The notes under the pieces: generated by a model
The model's input: the letters and a program-made list of their open reading frames with translations, nothing else
Databases searched by the model: none
What the model was told of the DNA's origin: nothing
Shown here: positions 47,114 through 55,168 of the stretch, piece after piece
Layout: each line of letters starts with the position of its first letter
Numbering within the stretch: position 1 is the first letter of the stretch
Position numbers and translations under genes: made by a program
From: an uncultured Prevotella sp.
GTDB lineage: Bacteria > Bacteroidota > Bacteroidia > Bacteroidales > Bacteroidaceae
DNA: 64,000 nt
Assembly: GCA_946548065.1 (NCBI GenBank)
Contig: CAMNPM010000001.1
Coordinates: 1 to 64,000 of the forward strand
Direction: 5' to 3'

Positions 47114-48550
47114 ATGTTCAAGAAGATATTATATGCACTTACACTGATGGCCGTCGTGGCATCGTGTAAAGATGATTATAAAGACTGGGCGAAGCCTCTG
47201 AGCAATCCAGAGGAACCCGCACAGAGTGTATCGTTCACCGTGAGCAATGCTCCTGATGTGAACTACGACGGACTGACAGCTGACAGCGTACAGCTGTTCA
47301 TACCTAACACCTCTGTCACAACAGGGGCAACCCCCGTTAACCGCTACGATGTCAAGCTCTACAACGACGACCAGACGGTCAGCGCTGAGCTTCATATCGG
47401 CAATGACGATGCTAAGATACCTGCCAGCGAGCTGAAGGACATCGTCGAGAAGCTGTATGGCAAGCGTCCGGTGGCCCGCAATGTCAACATTGACATTCTG
47501 GCCTATACATCCGTCGACGAACAGCAGACCATCGCCAGCACCGCCAAGGCCAAGCTCAGCGTAACGCTAAAGGCTCCCTTCATCGACACAGCCTACTACC
47601 TGACGGGCGACTTTGCCGGTTGGAACAAGGATGGCGCGCTGCCCTTCACTCACCTGGGCGACGGCGATGTCTACGACAATCCTGAATTCCAGATTATGTT
47701 CACCGTCACCGCTGCCAACCAGTACTGGAAGATTATCTCCGGCACCAACTACAACGGCGACTTCTGGAGCGAGGGCGAGAAGGGTGTGGTAGGTACCGTC
47801 ACCGACGGCGACACCAGCTTCGAGGGCAACCTCACCACCACCAGTCCGCAGGCTGGTAAGATTGAGCAGCCAGGCATGTATATCATGACCATCAACATGA
47901 TGAACTACACCTACTCCATCAAGAGCGTGGCCCCGCAGTTCTTCATGGTGGGTGCCGTGCCGGGCTGGAATGTGGAGGGCGCGTCAAAGGCACTGCTCTA
48001 TCCGCAGTCGGCTACCGTCATGTCCTACACCACTAAGTATACGGGAGCCTGGGACCTCAAGCTCTGGAACAAGAACGACCTGGGCAACTGGGATGCCTGC
48101 TACGGCAGTGTGGTTGATGGCGACAACTCACCCAGCGGAGCGCTCATCAATGCTGGAGCTCAGGCTATCTCGGCTCCAAGTGCTGAGTACTATACCTTCA
48201 CGGTCGACCTGGCCGCTATGACCTATCAGTGGACCAAGCTCGACAACCAGACGCCTACCGAGTACACCGCAATGGGTGTCATCGGTGACTTCAACGGCTG
48301 GGGTGGCGACCTCGCTATGACGCAGGTCACTCCGCACAACTGGTATGTCGTAGGTACCGTCACCGATGGCGGCCTGAAGTTCCGCGCCAACAAGGGATGG
48401 GACATCAACTGGGGTGCCGACCTGTCGGTCAGCGACAGCAACTTCTTCGGCCGAGGCACACAGGGAGGCAGCAACATCTGGGTACCCGCAGGCACCTATG
48501 CCTTCTTCCTCAACGACATCACGGGCGAGTTTGCTATCGTCAAGCAATAA
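47114..48550 (+). CDS. susF: SusF-like surface starch-binding lipoprotein
   Basis: The 478-residue predicted lipoprotein (YALTLMAVVASC, Cys18, then KDDYKDW) has an N-terminal domain and three successive binding modules that start YYLTGDFAGWNKDGALPF (about 156), FFMVGAVPGWNVEGASKA (about 277) and YTAMGVIGDFNGWGGDLAM (about 382). It ends ITGEFAIVKQ. One module more than SusE matches the SusE/SusF difference known in Bacteroides. It is last in the operon; a terminator follows. A surface amylase (susG) would be expected next and is not found. Confidence 0.86.
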   Translation: MFKKILYALTLMAVVASCKDDYKDWAKPLSNPEEPAQSVSFTVSNAPDVNYDGLTADSVQLFIPNTSVTTGATPVNRYDVKLYNDDQTVSAELHIGNDDAKIPASELKDIVEKLYGKRPVARNVNIDILAYTSVDEQQTIASTAKAKLSVTLKAPFIDTAYYLTGDFAGWNKDGALPFTHLGDGDVYDNPEFQIMFTVTAANQYWKIISGTNYNGDFWSEGEKGVVGTVTDGDTSFEGNLTTTSPQAGKIEQPGMYIMTINMMNYTYSIKSVAPQFFMVGAVPGWNVEGASKALLYPQSATVMSYTTKYTGAWDLKLWNKNDLGNWDACYGSVVDGDNSPSGALINAGAQAISAPSAEYYTFTVDLAAMTYQWTKLDNQTPTEYTAMGVIGDFNGWGGDLAMTQVTPHNWYVVGTVTDGGLKFRANKGWDINWGADLSVSDSNFFGRGTQGGSNIWVPAGTYAFFLNDITGEFAIVKQ

Positions 48551-48579
48551 ATAGCCTACTCTCCCTCTAAATCAACCAG

Positions 48580-48622
48580 CCAGGCGGACTTCCTCATCGG
48601 AGTCCGCCTGGTTTCCTTTCCA
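48580..48622 (+). terminator. Rho-independent terminator after susF
   Basis: The 11-bp perfect stem CCAGGCGGACT (48580-48590) pairs with AGTCCGCCTGG (48601-48611) across a 10-base loop and is followed by TTTCCTTTCC. Confidence 0.85.
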
Positions 48623-48689
48623 GACCAGCCAAGGACCGCTTAGAAGCTCCTTCGCTCTACCCATACCCTATTTAGGTAGTACTCAGGTA

Positions 48690-48759
48690 CTACCCAAGGT
48701 AATGTCAGCCTTTTAAACTTGGCTACACCTTGGGTACACCTTGGGTACACCTTGGGTAG
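48690..48759. repeat. 11-bp tandem repeat (TACACCTTGGG, three units) with an inverted partner
   Basis: TACACCTTGGG occurs at 48724, 48735 and 48746. CTACCCAAGG at 48690 is the inverse of CCTTGGGTAG at the end of the array, so a hairpin in several registers is possible. The rest of the 48551-48863 gap shows no gene. Confidence 0.8.
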
Positions 48760-48863
48760 AGTATGTGAAATCCGAGACAGAAATTCTATAAAACAAGATT
48801 AACAAGCTCTGAGTTTTTGCATTATTCTCACACTTTTTATCACATATCGTTGACCCTGTTGCT

Positions 48864-49490
48864 CTATAATATATTGCCTGTCGCTATCTGGTTCCAGATG
48901 TCACGATGCTCGAAGCCGATGGCGCGGTCTGACTCCAGCAGACTTACGTACTCTGGAATCACCGATGCTGGATTGGTAAGCAGTCGCAGATAGTATTTTA
49001 TCGTCGGAACGACACCGTTGACAATCATCTGCGTCCCCAGGAGCTTCTTGACATTATCCACCTCTTCCTGTACCTCAGTGGAAGGTTCGTGCTGGTGACT
49101 GGTGGTCAGAATGTAGTATCTGTCAACCCGGCTTCCTCTGATTTTTTGCTTTGAGCTGTCAACGATAGCCTTGGTGATTACAATTTGGTGTTTCACTTCT
49201 ACGGCCTCGAAAGGTGAGCCATCTGCGTTCAGAATCTCAATATCGCCTATGGAACCTGTCTGAGAGTCTGCTGCAGAATGCGGCTCCAAAGCCTTCAGCT
49301 GCTTCCCCTCAAATCTGCGCAGCTCCTTCATCAGCACCTTGTATATGGCATATAGAGCAAGTACAGGAAGACGCGATGCTCCCTTCGAGTCTTTATATGG
49401 ATAGAAGAAATGCGTGTCAAAGAAATGGGCGATAAGTGTAGGGTCCTCGACTACACCTTTTTTTAATTGGTATTCTGCCGTTCTGCTCAT
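48864..49490 (-). CDS. Putative orphan restriction-endonuclease-like protein (PD-(D/E)XK type)
   Basis: The 208-residue protein begins MSRTAEYQLKKGVVEDPTLI. I do not recognise its exact family. The segment HSAADSQTGSIGDIEILNAD followed by FEAVEVKHQIVITK has the D...ExK spacing of PD-(D/E)XK nucleases, and VDRYYILTTSHQHEP resembles the strand after the active site in several type II restriction enzymes. No DNA methyltransferase is beside it, so a complete restriction-modification system is absent. It may be a remnant of one, perhaps lacking an N-terminal part, or a solitary nuclease. It is the first gene of an accessory stretch after the sus terminator. Confidence 0.45.
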   Translation of the reverse strand: MSRTAEYQLKKGVVEDPTLIAHFFDTHFFYPYKDSKGASRLPVLALYAIYKVLMKELRRFEGKQLKALEPHSAADSQTGSIGDIEILNADGSPFEAVEVKHQIVITKAIVDSSKQKIRGSRVDRYYILTTSHQHEPSTEVQEEVDNVKKLLGTQMIVNGVVPTIKYYLRLLTNPASVIPEYVSLLESDRAIGFEHRDIWNQIATGNIL

Positions 49491-49550
49491 GTTATTTATT
49501 CTTATGACAATGTCTATGTTTGATAATCGGTGGGAATGACATCAGAGATT

Positions 49551-50042
49551 TTATTCCTCGAAGTCATCTTTAAGATTATGAAAGATTTTATAAAGGGTCT
49601 CGCCAAAAGATTTTTTTCTAGCCCATTTACTTCGTTTGTAAACAACAGGAATAGAGTTGATAGAAACCTTATCAACTCCTATCAACAATTTCTCAATTTC
49701 TTCTTTCGTGATAGGCAAAGCAACACAATGTGTTGTAGAAGAACTATTAATGATAGTATATCCCATTTTAAATGCTGAACTACTTGTTTCACTATTAGAA
49801 ATTAGGCCTTTTAGTTTTAATATACTCTCATCTTTCATTTTAAATTTTACAATTGGATTACCCGTTAAGGAGCAATCGTCAGAATCTGTAAACTGCATAA
49901 CAAGATATGTATTTCCATCAAAAATATATGGCCAGAACTTAACATTTGAGCCTACTGTCATATATTTAGGATTCTCACTTTGATATTGTGCATTGGCTCC
50001 TAAACATAAAAAAAGAAACAAGATAGCAACAACTTTCTTCAT
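49551..50042 (-). CDS. Hypothetical secreted protein, AT-rich
   Basis: The 163-residue protein has a clear signal peptide (MKKVVAILFLFLCLGANA). The mature part contains MTVGSNVKFWPYIFDGNTYL and FKMKDESILKLKGLISNS and ends KIFHNLKDDFEE. I know no family for it. The gene is much richer in A+T than the genes around it, which suggests transfer from another source; it lies next to the nuclease-like gene and the IS element. Confidence 0.6.
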   Translation of the reverse strand: MKKVVAILFLFLCLGANAQYQSENPKYMTVGSNVKFWPYIFDGNTYLVMQFTDSDDCSLTGNPIVKFKMKDESILKLKGLISNSETSSSAFKMGYTIINSSSTTHCVALPITKEEIEKLLIGVDKVSINSIPVVYKRSKWARKKSFGETLYKIFHNLKDDFEE

Positions 50043-50387
50043 AAGATAATTTTAGATTTTTGCAAATTTAAAGATTTTTTTTGAAACGGCAAAGAAATTG
50101 AATGGGAAAATGCATTAGAAGAGTTGTAAAAAATGGTGAAGGAGAAATTGAATACCTTTTGATTGGTTGTTAGCCCAACACTCGTTTGAGGGGGTGAACA
50201 CGCTATCGTAGCTGTTCCGTTTTTGTTGAAGGCTATGTTGATAAAATTTGGGGATTCTGGAATTTTCACTTATTTTTGCACCTAAAACATGAATGTATGA
50301 TGTCAGAGGAACTTCAGATTGGTTTTTCATCAACAGCCTCACCAGATGTTGATTTTGATTATCTAGAAACAGTTTTACTAAAAAATC
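50043..50387. other. Non-coding accessory stretch
   Basis: This AT-rich interval lies between the secreted protein gene and the left GC-rich repeat. Reading frames here run into the repeat and look spurious. I see no convincing gene, RNA or promoter. Confidence 0.5.
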
Positions 50388-50514
50388 GCCAACACTCCCC
50401 CCGATATGGCCGGAAGCCCTTTGTATAAAGGGAAAGTTTTGGGGTGGGTGTTTGCCAAACACTACACCCAACACTACACCCAACACTCCCCCCAACACTC
50501 CCCCCAACGCTCCT
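50388..50514 (+). repeat. Left arm of an inverted GC-rich repeat pair, with a 12-bp tandem array
   Basis: It starts GCCAACACTCCCC, contains the near-palindrome CCCTTTGTATAAAGGG and GTGTTTGCCAAACAC, and ends in five 12-bp units of the AACACTACACCC/AACACTCCCCCC type. Its reverse complement closely matches 52311-52415. Gly/Val-rich reading frames across it are repeat artefacts. Confidence 0.85.
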
Positions 50515-50640
50515 CCAGCTGAGGGTCGGGCAGCCGTATGGGGAACTACCCATTAGTAATGCTGGTGGTCATGCTCTGTGCAGGTTAAAAAACATGACAT
50601 TTCTGCTGACGGCAAAAATGGGCTTAGTGGCCGCCTGTTT

Positions 50641-50701
50641 ATTCCCACGGGTGGGAATTTTTGCGCCCTCCCGATAGCGCAAATTTTACTACGTGTCGTA
50701 G
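50641..50701 (+). ncRNA. Three successive hairpins, possible structured RNA or terminator cluster
   Basis: Hairpin 1 is ATTCCCAC-GG-GTGGGAAT (50641-50658), followed by a short T run as in a terminator. Hairpin 2 is TTTGCGC/GCGCAAA (50660-50683). Hairpin 3 is CTACG-TGT-CGTAG (50689-50701). All stems are perfect within 61 bases. The rest of 50515-50804 shows no gene. Function is not known. Confidence 0.35.
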
Positions 50702-50849
50702 CAAAAACAGCGATTCGGAAGTGACCCTTCTAGATTATGAAAATTACGGACATTAGTGTTTTTTGTCTTGACGCTTTTGTCTCAACTCTTTTGTCTCAGG
50801 GTGGTGAAGTGCACCCCAAAAGTTGGACACAAAGAATGGAGAACAATTT

Positions 50850-51446
50850 ATGAAAAGACATCCGTTTGAGGAACGTTTGGAGTTAGTAATGAAGGTGATG
50901 AGCGGTTATCCTATGAAACGGCTAGCGAAGGAGGCTGGAGTGGCTTATCTATCTCTTAGGGACTGGGTACGTGTGTATGAGCAGTATGGCACGGAGCGCC
51001 TTCGTTTGATGAGTAAGCCAAATATTGTTTCTAATTCAGAAAAAGAGCGTATGTGTCGTTTATATTTAGAAAAAGGTGTACCTTTGCTGCGGATATACAT
51101 TTCGAACAATGTCAGCCGCGATGCGCTGAAGTCCTGGATTCGCAAGGTTCGCCAGGGCGGCTATTGTGCCTTATATGGTATAAGCGAGGATCCATCAAAC
51201 CCACACGATATGGTAAAGTCAGACATAGATATTCTTTTGGAGAAGCTTAGCAAGGCTGAGAAGGAAAACCAAGGCCTGAGGGCAGAGAACGAACGACTAA
51301 GAAAAGAGTTCAGGCATGAGGTCGCTCAGCAGAGAGAACTTCTGTACTTGCGTGCAGAGAACGCACTGCTAAAAAAAGCAAAGGCCTTAATGGAAGAAGA
51401 GGAATCCAGGCTCAAATCTTTTGGACGGAAGCCATCCAAGCATTAA
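50850..51446 (+). CDS. IS3-family OrfA (helix-turn-helix, leucine zipper)
   Basis: The 198-residue protein starts MKRHPFEERLELVMKVMSGY. It has two helix-turn-helix regions (YPMKRLAKEAGVAYLSLRDW; VPLLRIYISNNVSRDALKSW) for binding the IS ends and a C-terminal coiled coil (EKLSKAEKENQGLRAENERL onward) for multimerisation. I chose ATG 50850 because the earlier TTG lies inside the terminal repeat. The frame ends KSFGRKPSKH unless ribosomes slip at the A7 run at 51371-51377 into the orfB frame. Confidence 0.92.
   Translation: MKRHPFEERLELVMKVMSGYPMKRLAKEAGVAYLSLRDWVRVYEQYGTERLRLMSKPNIVSNSEKERMCRLYLEKGVPLLRIYISNNVSRDALKSWIRKVRQGGYCALYGISEDPSNPHDMVKSDIDILLEKLSKAEKENQGLRAENERLRKEFRHEVAQQRELLYLRAENALLKKAKALMEEEESRLKSFGRKPSKH
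51371..51377 (+). promoter_or_regulatory. -1 programmed frameshift site joining OrfA and OrfB
   Basis: The run A AAA AAA in frame CTA-AAA-AAA-GCA is a classic slippery heptamer. After a -1 slip the frame reads on without a stop through ALRPEFGLRM into OrfB, giving the OrfAB transposase. Confidence 0.75.
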
Positions 51447-51466
51447 GGCCTGAGTTTGGTCTCAGG

Positions 51467-52282
51467 ATGTTACTGGAGATCAAGGGGATGGCTCGGTCAG
51501 TATTCTACTATCATCTGAAGCAGATAAGGACAGGCAAGGACAAGAACAAACATAAGGTCAATGAGATAAGAAATATCTTCCATGAGCACAAGGGACGCTA
51601 TGGATACAGACGCGTTACGGCCGAGATGCGAAATAGAGGGTATGTTATCAATCACAAGACAGTGCAGCGTCTTATGAAGTCAGTGGGACTGAAGTGTCAG
51701 CTGCGCAAGGTAAGATACCGCTCTTACAAAGGCGAAGTCGGACGCATAGCACCTAATGTCCTCGAACGCGATTTTAAGGCAGACAGACCTTGCCAGAAAT
51801 GGGCGACAGACGTCACACAGGTCAGAATCAAGGACAGCAAATGCTATATATCACCCATATTGGATATGTTCAACGGAGAAATCGTGGCTTACCAGATATC
51901 GGACAGACCTGACTTGAAGATGGTGACGGACATGCTTAAGAAAGCCCTGAGGGGAAGAAAGGGCACGGATGGCCTTATCATCCACTCAGATCAAGGATGG
52001 CACTATCAGCATTACAAATACAGGAGATTGCTGGTAGACAACAACATCATACAAAGCATGTCAAGAAAGGGAAACTGTCTGGACAACTCCATGATGGAGA
52101 ACTTCTTCGGACTGATGAAATCGGAGCTTCTCTATGCCAATGACTATCAAGACATGGACACGTTTAAGAAAGATTTAATAGAATATTTTGGATATTACAA
52201 CAATAAAAGAATCAAAAACAGGTTAAAAGGAATGAGCCCTGTAGAATACAGGACACAATATGAACAGAATACTAATTATTAA
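51467..52282 (+). CDS. IS3-family OrfB transposase catalytic domain
   Basis: The 271-residue DDE integrase-like protein starts MLLEIKGMARSVFYYHLKQI. It has an HTH_21 region (HEHKGRYGYRRVTAEMRNRG) and a complete catalytic triad: D in KWATDVTQVR, D in IIHSDQGWHYQ and E in SMMENFFGLMKSELL. The C-terminal YYNNKRIKNRLKGMSPVEYR is the family tail. No key residue is missing, so the element is probably active. The functional product is expected to be the OrfAB frameshift fusion. Confidence 0.94.
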   Translation: MLLEIKGMARSVFYYHLKQIRTGKDKNKHKVNEIRNIFHEHKGRYGYRRVTAEMRNRGYVINHKTVQRLMKSVGLKCQLRKVRYRSYKGEVGRIAPNVLERDFKADRPCQKWATDVTQVRIKDSKCYISPILDMFNGEIVAYQISDRPDLKMVTDMLKKALRGRKGTDGLIIHSDQGWHYQHYKYRRLLVDNNIIQSMSRKGNCLDNSMMENFFGLMKSELLYANDYQDMDTFKKDLIEYFGYYNNKRIKNRLKGMSPVEYRTQYEQNTNY

Positions 52283-52310
52283 TCCGTCCAACTTTTGGGG
52301 GTCACTTCAG

Positions 52311-52415
52311 TGGGGGGAGTGTTGGGGGGAGTGTTTGGTGTAGTGTTTGGCAAACACCCACCCCGCCGGAAGCCCTTTGTACAAAGGCTTTCCGAACGAT
52401 TGAGGGGAGTGTTGG
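52311..52415 (-). repeat. Right arm of the inverted GC-rich repeat pair
   Basis: In reverse complement it reads GCCAACACTCCCC, then a CCTTTGTACAAAGG palindrome, GGGGTGGGTGTTTGCC, and AACACT(A/C)C(A/C)CC units, matching the left arm (50388-50514). The IS lies just inside its inner end. Confidence 0.85.
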
Positions 52416-52447
52416 CCACTTTTGCTGATATGAAGTCTCACAGGCCA

Positions 52448-52513
52448 CGAGGTTACGGCTCAGTGGCAACGAGACGTAATCTCATTGCCCACGAGGTTAC
52501 GGCTCGTTGGGAG
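52448..52513. repeat. 22-bp tandem repeat, three units (CGAGNCGTAAT family, locus B)
   Basis: Units begin at 52448, 52470 and 52492, exactly 22 bp apart. The middle one, CGAGACGTAATCTCATTG, resembles the units at 9748-9835; the outer two start CGAGGTTACGGCTC, which is the same motif read from the other strand. Each unit forms a small GAG...CTC dyad. Confidence 0.75.
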
Positions 52514-52611
52514 CGCGGATACTCCATATCGTTGTCGCCGTAGAACAAGACAGCGATACATGAGATAAGTTTTTTGATACAATGGGGCAAGGTTTTTCGG
52601 CATTTTATACG

Positions 52612-52619
52612 TACCTTTG
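52612..52619 (+). promoter_or_regulatory. -7 box for the GH115 gene
   Basis: TACCTTTG with a T-rich -33 region about 20 bp upstream. It lies 23 bp before ATG 52643 and excludes a longer upstream start. Confidence 0.6.
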
Positions 52620-52642
52620 CAGCCAAAATAACTAAAAGCAGA

Positions 52643-55159
52643 ATGATGAAGAAAACCTTATGTACAATCTGGGCCATGTGTGTGGCCTGTCTGACTTGGG
52701 CTACAGAGCCTTTTGTGGTGTTTGTGCCTGAGTCGGCTACCTTGTCGCTGACGGGTGCCAGCATAGGCTACTGTCAGGGCGAGCATCGTAGTGTGGAACT
52801 GGCTGCTGCCAATCTGGTGGCCGACTTTGAGCGTGTGACGGGTGTGAAGCCCGCGCTCAGCAGCAACGTGACGAACGGCAGTGGTGCTGCCAGCGGCAAG
52901 CCGACGATACTGATTGGCACCGTGGGTTCGAACAAACAGATAGACCAGTGGGTGAAGCAGGGCGAGCTGCGCGACCTGAAAGGAAAGAGTGAGAAGTATA
53001 TCATCAAGACCATCGGTGAGCAGCTGGTGATAGCTGGCAGCGATAAGCGCGGCACCGTGTTCGGCATCTATGAGCTGAGCCAGCAGATAGGTGTGTCGCC
53101 CTGGTATTGGTGGGCCGACGTGCCAGTGGCGAAGCATGAGGCGCTGTATGTGAAGCGCGGCGAGTACACCGACGGCGAGCCGCTGGTGCGCTATCGCGGA
53201 CTGTTCCTCAACGACGAGGCTCCCTGCCTGACATCGTGGGTCTATAACACCTTCGGCACCCGCTTTGGGGGACATGAGTTCTACGCCAAGGTGTTCGAGC
53301 TCATCCTCCGACTGAAGGGCAACTTCCTGTGGCCCGCCATGTGGCAGTGGGCCTTCTATGCCGACGACGAGCTGAACTCGCGGACGGCCGACGAGATGGG
53401 TGTCATCATCGGCACATCGCACCACGAGCCGATGGCCCGCAACCATCAGGAGTATGCCCGCAAGCGCAGTGAGTGGGGGCCTTGGAACTACCAGAAGAAC
53501 CAAAAGAGGCTGGACCAGTTCTTCCGCGAGGGCATAGAGCGCATGAAGGGTACCGACGACATCGTGACCATCGGTATGCGTGGCGACGGTGACGAGGCGA
53601 TGAGCGAGGATGCCGACACGCGACTGCTGCAGCGCATCGTGGAGAACCAGCGCAAGATTATCAAGGAGGTGACGGGCCGACCCGCCAAGGAGACCCCACA
53701 GGTATGGGCGCTCTATAAGGAAGTGCTCGACTATTACGACAAAGGCATGCGTGTGCCTGACGACGTGCTCATCCTGCTGTGCGACGACAACTGGGGCAAC
53801 CTGCGCCGCGTGCCTACAGCCCAGGAGCGCAAGCATCCCGGAGGCTGGGGACTCTACTACCACGTAGACTATGTGGGAGCACCGCGCAACTCGAAGTGGC
53901 TCAACGTCACGCCCTCGCAGAACATTTGGGAACAACTGACGCTGGCTGCCGACTACGGACTGGACCGCATGTGGATACTCAACGTGGGCGACCTGAAGCC
54001 GATGGAATATCCCATCACCCTATTTATGGATATGGCGTGGAATCCGCGGACGGTCAGCTGCGACGTAGTGAAGACCCATACCGAGCCCTTCTGCCGACAG
54101 CTCTTTGGCGACGAGCAGGCCGCAGAGGCTGCCCGACTGCTGAACCTGTGCTGCAAGTATGCCGGACGCACTACGGCAGAGATGATGGATGCCTCGACCT
54201 ACAACGTGGAGACGGGCGAATGGCGACAGGTGGCCGACGAATACATGCGCTTGGAGGCTGAGGCCCTGCGACAGTATATCACCCTGCGCCCTGAGCAGCG
54301 CGATGCCTACCAGCAACTTATCCTCTTCCCCATACAGGCGATGTCGAACCTCTATCAGATGTACTATGCCGTAGCCATGAACCGCTACCTGGGACAGCGC
54401 AACGACCCTGCAGCCAACGAGTGGGCGGAGCGGGCAAGGAAGGCCTTCCGACGCGACTCGCTGCTCTGTGCTGCCTATAATCATGACATAGCTGGCGGCA
54501 AGTGGAACGGCATGATGACGCAGAAGCACATCGGCTATACGATATGGAACGACGACTTCCCTGCCGACCGTCTGCCCCAGCTGATGACGGTGGCCGAAGG
54601 CCAGGGCGGCTACAGCTTCCAGATGAAGAACGGCTATGTGGCAATGGAGGCCGAGCACTACTACGAGGCCACTCCCGCCGCAAAGGCACAATGGACCGTG
54701 CTGCCCTTCTTCGGGCGCACCCTCAGCGGAATGACGCTCATGCCCTATACGGAGCCGGTAGACGGTGCAGCGCTGAAATACAAGTGGACACCACAAGCCC
54801 AGCCCTCAGCAGCAGCCGACAGCGTAAAGGTGCATATAGTAGTGAAGTCGACACTCGACTATCTGAACAAGGGCGGACTGACCTATACCGTCAGCCTGGA
54901 CGGCAGTCAGCCACAGCGCATCAACTTCAACCACAACCTGAACGAGGCGAAGGAGAACATCTACAGCATCTTCTATCCTACAGTCGCCCGCCGCATTGTT
55001 GAGATGGTGGTCACATTGCCTATCGACAACACAAAGGCAGAACACCAGCTGGTGCTCTGCCCAGAAGATCCTGCTATCGTGTTCGAGAAGATTGTGGTCG
55101 ACGCTGGCGGCTACCAGCCGTCGTTCCTCTTCGGCAACGAGTCGGCATATACTCGCTGA
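52643..55159 (+). CDS. GH115 alpha-glucuronidase
   Basis: GH115 enzymes remove (4-O-methyl-)glucuronic acid from xylan side chains. The 838-residue protein has a signal peptide (MMKKTLCTIWAMCVACLTWA), an N-terminal domain (about 20-170), a TIM-barrel catalytic region and a C-terminal beta domain. The catalytic region contains VRYRGLFLNDEAPCLTSWVY, KGNFLWPAMWQWAFYADD, GTSHHEPMARNHQEYARK, DDIVTIGMRGDGDEAMS and LLCDDNWGNLRRVP. I chose ATG 52643, which lies after the -7 box and starts the signal peptide. It converges with GH95, leaving only 9 bp. Confidence 0.92.
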   Translation: MMKKTLCTIWAMCVACLTWATEPFVVFVPESATLSLTGASIGYCQGEHRSVELAAANLVADFERVTGVKPALSSNVTNGSGAASGKPTILIGTVGSNKQIDQWVKQGELRDLKGKSEKYIIKTIGEQLVIAGSDKRGTVFGIYELSQQIGVSPWYWWADVPVAKHEALYVKRGEYTDGEPLVRYRGLFLNDEAPCLTSWVYNTFGTRFGGHEFYAKVFELILRLKGNFLWPAMWQWAFYADDELNSRTADEMGVIIGTSHHEPMARNHQEYARKRSEWGPWNYQKNQKRLDQFFREGIERMKGTDDIVTIGMRGDGDEAMSEDADTRLLQRIVENQRKIIKEVTGRPAKETPQVWALYKEVLDYYDKGMRVPDDVLILLCDDNWGNLRRVPTAQERKHPGGWGLYYHVDYVGAPRNSKWLNVTPSQNIWEQLTLAADYGLDRMWILNVGDLKPMEYPITLFMDMAWNPRTVSCDVVKTHTEPFCRQLFGDEQAAEAARLLNLCCKYAGRTTAEMMDASTYNVETGEWRQVADEYMRLEAEALRQYITLRPEQRDAYQQLILFPIQAMSNLYQMYYAVAMNRYLGQRNDPAANEWAERARKAFRRDSLLCAAYNHDIAGGKWNGMMTQKHIGYTIWNDDFPADRLPQLMTVAEGQGGYSFQMKNGYVAMEAEHYYEATPAAKAQWTVLPFFGRTLSGMTLMPYTEPVDGAALKYKWTPQAQPSAAADSVKVHIVVKSTLDYLNKGGLTYTVSLDGSQPQRINFNHNLNEAKENIYSIFYPTVARRIVEMVVTLPIDNTKAEHQLVLCPEDPAIVFEKIVVDAGGYQPSFLFGNESAYTR

Positions 55160-55168
55160 CCCTCAATC

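Larger units (their letters stand above)
50805..52309 (+). mobile_element. Intact IS3-family insertion sequence
   Basis: The element is 1505 bp with 24-bp terminal inverted repeats. The left one begins TGAAGTGCACCCCAAAAG (50805-50828); the right one (52286-52309) reads TGAAGTGACCCCCAAAAG in reverse complement and differs at only two positions. Both ends are flanked by GTGG (50801-50804 and 52310-52313), a 4-bp target duplication. It holds orfA and orfB in the -1 arrangement of the family. It inserted next to the right arm of the inverted GC-rich repeat. Confidence 0.94.

Noticed and set aside
48724..48756. Short repeats considered as a CRISPR array (also 6973-7014 and 9748-9835)
   Set aside because: The repeats are directly adjacent with no unique spacers, the units are too short and there are no cas genes.
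50444..50677. 77-codon plus-strand frame through the GC-rich repeat
   Set aside because: Its first third is the 12-bp repeat and the rest crosses the hairpins; I see no domain or start signal. It may be a repeat-borne artefact.
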